Of a stretch of DNA of 64,000 nucleotides, positions 57,550 to 64,000 are shown in pieces. The number at the start of each line of letters is the position of its first letter. Positions within the stretch are counted from its first letter, which is position 1. The notes beneath the pieces are model-generated. The model saw only the letters and a list, made by a program, of their open reading frames with translations, was not told the origin of the DNA and did no database searches. The translations under genes were made by a program, and so were the position numbers. Origin of the DNA: Golubevia sp. BC0850 (taxonomy: Eukaryota; Basidiomycota; Exobasidiomycetes; Golubeviales; Golubeviaceae); assembly GCA_012976225.1 (NCBI GenBank), contig JAAVVG010000017.1:248001-312000 (forward strand), written 5' to 3'.

Positions 57550-60500
57550 ATGCCTCCTCCTACGACGAGTACGAGCCTAAATCAGCAACAACAGCAACAT
57601 CAACATAGACCACTCGTAGTACCGTCACCTCAATCCAGCTCCTCTAATCCACCACCACCACCCTTACCACGAATCGACTCTGTTCCACTCTATGGAGAAC
57701 CTCCAGGTGGAAGCTTCGCTGCTTATGTAGCTGCTGAGAGTGCAAATAGGAATCAAGTTGGACTTCAGAGACCTGGAATAGGTCTAGCTCGAATATCCTT
57801 TCAAGAAACATCAAGAGAAAAGGGAGGATGGAGAGCTGGAGGAGGAGGAGGAGGACCTGGTCCATCTGGCGAGTCCAACAAGGAGAATCCTTATTCGGAC
57901 ACGAGATCAAACAACGGTGAGGCCAGTATGGTTCCAGAGCTGAGGAATAACAGTTCGACCTATGCCAACAATCAGTTGGGAGGGGATACGGAGTTGGGTG
58001 GCGGATTCTCTGATGCAAACTTCAAGAGGAAGAAATCTTTAGTTAGACCTGATAGAGAAAGGATGGATCCAAGTCATAGACAATGGTACTACAGGAACCA
58101 TGCTGCTCAAATGGATGCTTATCGACCTAGTGGAGATGGAGCTAGGAGAGTTAATTACATGGCCTCAACAACTGGTCATTTACCAAGACTTGGTGCTGCT
58201 CCTCAAGGAATGGGAATGGCTAGTATGGCAGGTCCTGGAGGAGGATTGAGTGGACTTGGTGTTAGTGGTCCAAATAGTCATTACGTTTCTGAAGTTCAAG
58301 ATCGTCCTTCTAACATCCCTCCAGGTGGTTTAGGGAGAGCTCCCGGAGGTGCTGGTGGATTGAGACGTGGGAGATCTCTTCTAGGAAGAGATGAAGACGC
58401 CGTGGAATCTGGAATCAACTTTTTCAAGAGAGGTATGAGTCTGAGGAGGTCTGGATCTCAAAAAGCAGGAGGAGGAGGAGGCGGAAGAGCTTCGAAGGAA
58501 ACGATGAGAGATGCTATCGAGAGTTCAAGAGTCTCTAGAATCGCTCCTGGACCAGTTGGACCTTGGATGATCTACTGTTATATCTTAACGATCTGTTTCC
58601 CAGCTCCAGTGCTTTCCTGCTTCGGAATCCGTACTCCTGAGCAACAGAGAGCTTGGAGAGAGAAGATTGGTCTAGTCTCTATCATTCTGCTCCTCATGGC
58701 TGCTGTTGGATTTCTCACTTTCGGATTCACTAAAGCAGTTTGTAGAGCTTCTCCTGACCGATACATGGCTGGAAACATCGATTTTGGATCAATGACGTTT
58801 GACGGATTCGATTACGACTTTGATAACTTTGTTCACCCGAACTCTGTCGATCCTTTCCTTCCAAATGGAATCTACAACAACTCCAAACCTGCTTACTCCG
58901 AGCCGTGGTCTTCTGGAGGTCAAGATGGAACTCTCCTCTTTCAAAAGGTCGGAGGTGCTTGCACCAACTTCATCACTTCCAAGACCAATGCTCCCATCGA
59001 TGCCTACTACCCATGTCAACTCACCAAGCAAGACGGATCTCCTGGATATACTGCAAAGACACCTTCGATGTGTCATCCAACTGCCACTATCACCGACTTC
59101 TACAACTCTGCTGAGTGGGCTCGAAGGAAGAGAGGTCAGGTCTACTACACTTGGGGCAACGTCACTAACGACGCTAGGAATCTAGGTGTCTGGAAAGGAG
59201 CCGTTCTGGATTATGGAAGGTTGACCTTACTCGACAACACTCTCAACTACCCTCAACTTTTCAACGATCTCAAAGTTAGGAACGACACTTGGGCAGGAAA
59301 GGACGCTACCGCTGGAGTGATGAAATCGGAACAAGACGACATCTTTGAATGTTTGGAACAAATCACTAGAGTTGGATTCATCGACTCTGAGTCTATTGGC
59401 TGTGTCGCTTCCAAGATCGAACTATATCTCTCTCTAGTCTTCATCATCGGGGTCGTAGCTATCAAGTTCCTCATGGCAGTCTACTTCGGTTGGTTTCTCT
59501 CTTGGAGGTTAGGAAACTACGCCAACGAGACCTATGAAGAAAGGATGAAGAGAGCAGCAGAGATCGAGAACTGGTCCGACGACATCTACCGACCTGCTCC
59601 AGCTGGCTACAGACCAAACGCAGCCAAGAGAAAGTCTTTCTTCCCAACTACTTCAAGATTCAGTCAGTCTGCCAACACCATGCTAGCAGCTCCCAAAGGT
59701 GGACGTGGAGGAGGAATCTCTGAGAAGGCAGCTCTCGCAAACGGAAAGAGAAACACTAGGATAGGATTCGGTTCTCCAATGGGAACTCCTCCCAGATCTC
59801 CTTCTCTCGGGGGTATCAGGTCTTCTGTTTCTCTAGCTGCTGGTGGACCCAAGTCTACCGAGGTCTCTTCTTATGGTTACGGATCTCGTCGTTCTTCCTT
59901 CTCTAACGAACTCAACAATTCAGGTCTAGGTCCATGTCCTTTCCCTCTTCATAGCATCGTTCCTCAACCACCTTCGGATTGGCAACCTTTCAACTTCCCT
60001 TTGGCGTACTCTATCTGTCTGGTCACTGCTTACTCTGAGTCTTTCGAAGGATTGAGAACTACTCTAGACTCTCTCGCTACCACCGATTACCCAAATTCTC
60101 ACAAGCTACTTCTAGTCATCGCAGATGGAATCGTCAAAGGAGCAGGTTCGGACATTTCAACTCCAGATATTTGTCTATCAATGATGAAAGATCTAGTGGT
60201 TCCAGCTGAAGAAGTCGAAGGAAACTCTTACGTTGCTATTGCCGATGGTTACAAACGTCACAACATGGCCAAAGTCTACGCTGGATTCTACGAATACGAT
60301 GATGAAACCGTTGAGAGATCAAAGCAACAAAGAGTTCCAATGGTCTTGGTCGCTAAATGTGGTTCACCTCTAGAAGCCGATTCTTCCAAACCTGGAAATA
60401 GAGGAAAGAGAGATTCTCAAGTCATGTTAATGGCTTTCATGCAGAAAGTCATGTTCGATGAGAGAATGACTACTTTCGAATACGAATTCTTTAACTCTCT

Positions 60501-62486
60501 TTGGAGAGTCACTGGTGTTAGTCCGGATCATTATGAAATCGTTTTAATGGTTGACGCTGATACTAAAGTCTTCCCTGATAGTTTAACTAGAATGGTTTCT
60601 TGTATGGTTGAAGATTCAGAGATTATGGGTCTGTGTGGTGAAACAAAGATTGCTAATAAGACGGAAACTTGGGTTACCATGATTCAAGGTGAGTTCGAAA
60701 TTGAGACAAGGGCGAGTAGACTTTGTAGAGAAGAGAGGCTAACCAACCTTACTTCTTTCCCCTTGCTTCTTGTTCAGTCTTCGAATACTACATCTCTCAT
60801 CATCAGACTAAGGCTTTCGAAGCTTGTTTCGGTGGTGTTGCTTGTCTACCTGGTTGTTTCTCTGCCTACAGAATTAAGGCTCCCAAAGGTCCGAACGGCT
60901 ATTGGGTTCCGATTCTCGCCAATCCTGACATCGTTGAACATTACTCGGAGAATGTCGTGAGTATCACTCACTGAGTTCAGACAAAGAAGTCGAGAATTGG
61001 ATCTGCTTCTAACTCTGGCTCCCTTTCCCATCTTTCCCACCAGGTCGACACTCTTCACAAGAAGAACTTGCTACTTCTCGGAGAAGATCGTTTCTTGACC
61101 ACTTTGATGCTCAAGACTTTCCCCAAGAGAAAGATGATGTTCGTTCCTCAAGCCGTTTGCAAGACTGTCGTTCCAGATACCTTCAGGATTCTTCTCTCTC
61201 AACGTCGTCGCTGGATCAACTCCACAGTCCACAATCTTTCAGAGCTACTCTTGGTGAAGGACCTTTGTGGGACTTTCTGCTTTTCTATGCGCTTCGTCAT
61301 CTTTATGGAGTTGGCTGGTACTCTGGTCTTGCCCGCTGCCATTGCTTTCACCATCTACGTTGTCGCGAAAGCGATCGACCCAGGCAAAGACTCAAGACCA
61401 GTGATCCCATTGGTTCTACTTGCTGTCATTCTTGGTCTTCCCGGTCTTCTGATCGTGGTCACCTCTAGGAAGATCGCTTATGTTGGTTGGATGTTGATCT
61501 ATCTCTGCTCCCTGCCGATATGGAATTTCGTTCTCCCTGCCTAGTAAGTTTCTCTTTCTGTGTTTGGAAAATTCACATTTGACACAAAAGTTGACAACCT
61601 CTCCTCTTTACTGCTCCTCATCAGTGCTTTCTGGCACATGGACGACTTCTCATGGGGCGCTACTCGTGTCGTCCAAGGAGACAAGACGCAAGGTGGACAC
61701 GGAGACGCCGATGGAAAGTTTGATCCTTCGGATATCACCATGAAACGCTGGGCAGATTTCGAAAGAGAACGGCGCCAGATTTCTGGGACCCACTCTCGAG
61801 GCTCAACTTACGACGTCGTTCAACGTACTGGATCCCCCGCCATAGCTGGAAGCACTCGAAACAGCGTCGTCTCTTCTGAGACCCACCCATCAAATCCCTC
61901 TGCCAATTGGAACGAGGCTAGCCTTGATCGCGAGAGTGTTCTCTCTGGCGCTACGTCTCGCCGTCAAGAGTCTTTGGATCAAGATCACGCCAGAGCTGTC
62001 GCAGGTAGCGCTCGTGCTCGTCTAGAATCAGTACCACTTTTGGAGCTCTCAACATCTTTAGCTTCAAAGGCTAGTGGAAAGCCAAGGTCGACGCCTCCAG
62101 GTTCAGTAACTGTAGCCAGACCTCACAAGTCTTTTCCAGTGGGCCCCTCCTATCAGCACTCTTTCGCCAGCCCCCAAATGCGGTACGGAGATCGCTATGA
62201 TCAATCACTTAGTGTCAGAGGGGATCAAGATGAGGAGAAGAGGCCGATGATGTCTTCTGGAGCAGGCTCTCCTGACCCAGAGAACAGCATTCCCTTCGCC
62301 ATTCCATCTCCTCATCCACCCAGACCAACTAGCGAGCAGTGGCTTACTACGAGAGGGGTCTCTCTAGTCGATGAAGGTCCTGTTGCCTCCTCAGGCGGCG
62401 TCGAACAAATCACCAGGGGAGCTAGAAGAATGTCAGCTCAACCTCCAATCTCTCCTCTAAGCACTGGTCATACTCGGAAAGGTTAA
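57550..62486 (+). CDS. CHS3: Class IV (Chs3-type) chitin synthase
   Basis: Exons 57550-60688, 60778-60956, 61044-61543, 61625-62486 close to give 1559 aa. The N-terminal ~330 residues are Gly/Pro/Ser-rich. Two membrane helices follow ([33 protein letters not shown]), then a Cys-bearing extracytosolic domain, then another helix ([19 protein letters not shown]). The catalytic region contains [20 protein letters not shown] (DxD-type), [15 protein letters not shown] (catalytic Asp) and [20 protein letters not shown] is diagnostic for the Chs3 class. Helices at the end include [17 protein letters not shown]. There is no myosin motor, excluding classes V and VII. It polymerises GlcNAc from UDP-GlcNAc at the plasma membrane. 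The C-terminal ~270 residues are Ser-rich and probably regulatory. Confidence 0.95.
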
Positions 62487-63599
62487 CCACAATGCATTGT
62501 TGCAATGTTGGATTCTTGCATTCAAGCTGCTTTTAACTTCTCTTTGGCTCTCTCTAGGACGGTAGGAGATCAACTTGATACAAACCGGAACGTCTCTTCA
62601 AGTTCAAATTGAGCGCAAGTCTCTATCGTCCCTTCTGCCTGCAAAACATCAAACAAAGTTAAACAAAGCAATATAAATTCATCGATCTCGATCAGTCAAC
62701 CACCTCTTTGCCTGTCCCCAAATGCTCAGCCTCTACCCAAAGGATCTTAGGACAATCGACACTTCTCCCTTCTCAAATCTCTCTCTGCTATACCTATTTA
62801 AGTCTTCTCTTTCTTGTTTTGTATTTAGTCATGTTCAATTTCTCTCTGGCTCCCTTTCTCTTGTTCCCCTTGCTGTGATAAGCTATTTTTGTGAAGACAC
62901 CCCTGCAAATTCGTCAATCCCACCTGTCTCTCCAATTTGTTCCTGACCTCTGCTTTCAAACCGACTTTTCTCTTTGTTGCGCGTTGTTTGAAACACACCT
63001 GCCACAGAAGAATTGACTGAGATCGGAGTTCGCTCTGAGTCGGAGTTGAAAATCCAGAAAGCAAGATTTCTCGTTCGTGAATGCTTTCTTTTCTTCTTCT
63101 TCTTCTTCTCTCCTCCCATCAAGATCTCACTCTTATTCTTTCAGATTTCTGTGACTTTTAGAACAGACTTGTAGAAGAGCTCTGTCTTCAATCGTGGCCA
63201 GGTAGAGAGGTAAGTCGCACAGATTCTCTTCTCTTTTCTCCTCAGTTTGATTACTCATCTTTCTGCGACTCTGACCCATCCTTTCCACCTTTTCCAGATT
63301 CTAGGGGTATCTGTCAAACCTCTCTAACGAGTCTCAAACGTAGCAGTTCTGGCAATACCTCAAAATTACTTGAAGATCAGCGGCCGGATCCTCGCCAACT
63401 GCATAGTAGGTTCTAGTTGATAGACCTCTCTTGAAAAAGTAAGCATAAAAAATTCTTGACTAAATCTTACCAGCTCTTGATATACCTTTGAGCTTTTTGT
63501 TGATGTTCTTCTTCTTTCTCGTCATCTCTCTTTTGTCAAAATAGCCCTCGGTTGTCTTTGCCCCCCCCCGAGCAATCGTGGCTCAATCTCTTAGTCTGG
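62487..63599. promoter_or_regulatory. Intergenic region with probable 5' UTR intron of the second F-box gene
   Basis: Contains a TTC repeat near 63087-63108. A gtaagt donor at 63210 and a tttccag acceptor ending at 63297 form a likely 88-nt leader intron. A C-run of about ten precedes the F-box start at 63561. Confidence 0.45.
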
Positions 63600-64000
63600 A
63601 TGGATACCTCGAATTTCTCTCAAATGAACATCAACGACATCTTGCTGCCAGAGAATCACCTCCTCACTTTCAAACTTCTGGATTGGAAAGAGATCGCCAC
63701 ACTCAGAGAGGTCTGCAAAAGATGGAACAAAATTATTGATAAGAACAAGTACTTTTGGAGGATCTTGAGACTTTCTGGACTTAGTCCTCAAGATCTCCAA
63801 TCCGTTTTCAATCAATTCGATGCGAAGAGTGGCTCGACTTTGGAAGAAGTTTTTATGATAATCAATCCAGAAGTGGTGGCAGATTCAGAGTTTCGTCCTC
63901 TTATCGAATCGATCAAGAAGTCCAAGAACACTCTTTCAATCCTAGCTATCGAGTCAACAGACTGCCCAGACGAAGCTCTTCAGTTCAACACGATTTCGCT
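63600..64000 (+). CDS. F-box protein, family member B (5' part; runs off the window)
   Basis: 133 codons are visible, open to the window edge. ILLPENHLLTFKLLDWKEIA then CKRWNKIIDKNKYFWRILRL forms the F-box; FDAKSGSTLEEV is the motif shared with the gene at 18263. The two align without gaps through this region. The same Skp1-adaptor role is expected. The start codon is the first ATG after the pyrimidine-rich leader. Confidence 0.85.
   Translation, partial: MDTSNFSQMNINDILLPENHLLTFKLLDWKEIATLREVCKRWNKIIDKNKYFWRILRLSGLSPQDLQSVFNQFDAKSGSTLEEVFMIINPEVVADSEFRPLIESIKKSKNTLSILAIESTDCPDEALQFNTIS

Overview
This is a gene-dense piece of a fungal nuclear genome, most likely a basidiomycete. Nearly every gene is cut by several short introns (mostly 50-150 nt, donors GTGAGT or GTAAGT, pyrimidine-rich acceptors). 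Promoters are rich in pyrimidines, and the gene content is fungal: a class IV chitin synthase, a vacuolar AVT-type transporter, a DHA2 drug/amino-acid transporter, an SPX phosphate transporter and the GatB amidotransferase. I rebuilt exon-intron structures by hand. The splice models marked 'closes' add up to a multiple of three with no internal stop.

Left part (1-20 kb): a small coiled-coil ORF and a CENP-P/Ctf19-like kinetochore gene; an SPX-domain phosphate transporter; a small two-exon gene resembling a serine palmitoyltransferase small subunit, divergent from PRP19; a TKL-like protein kinase with a C-terminal C1-like zinc finger; an RNF14/Itt1-type RBR ubiquitin ligase (minus strand) divergent from an F-box gene.

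Middle (20-37 kb): a DHA2 transporter (minus) divergent from a leucine-rich-repeat protein; two uncharacterised genes; a vacuolar amino-acid transporter (minus) divergent from a SET-domain methyltransferase; another uncharacterised gene.

37-48 kb: two copies of a noncoding repeat in opposite orientation (37.1-37.8 and 45.6-46.7 kb) bracket VPS28 (ESCRT-I), the mitochondrial GatB gene and an uncharacterised Ser-rich protein gene. The right copy is followed by repeat-like debris with a short reverse-transcriptase-like peptide.

Right part (48-64 kb): a GNAT acetyltransferase, an intronless WD40 gene, a mitochondrial AAA-type ATPase divergent from a glutathione-transferase-like gene with micro-exons, a class IV chitin synthase, and the 5' part of a second F-box gene that is a paralogue of the one at 18.3 kb.

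The genes do not form one pathway. Three transport or lysosome-related functions (AVT, DHA2, VPS28) and several ubiquitin-linked genes (PRP19, the RBR ligase, two F-box genes) occur, but this is probably chance. The clearest organising feature is the run of tightly spaced divergent pairs. I found no rRNA, tRNA, CRISPR array or complete transposon, and nothing I would call a new multi-gene system. The best leads are the inverted repeat pair, the F-box family, the C1-like kinase, and several uncharacterised genes.
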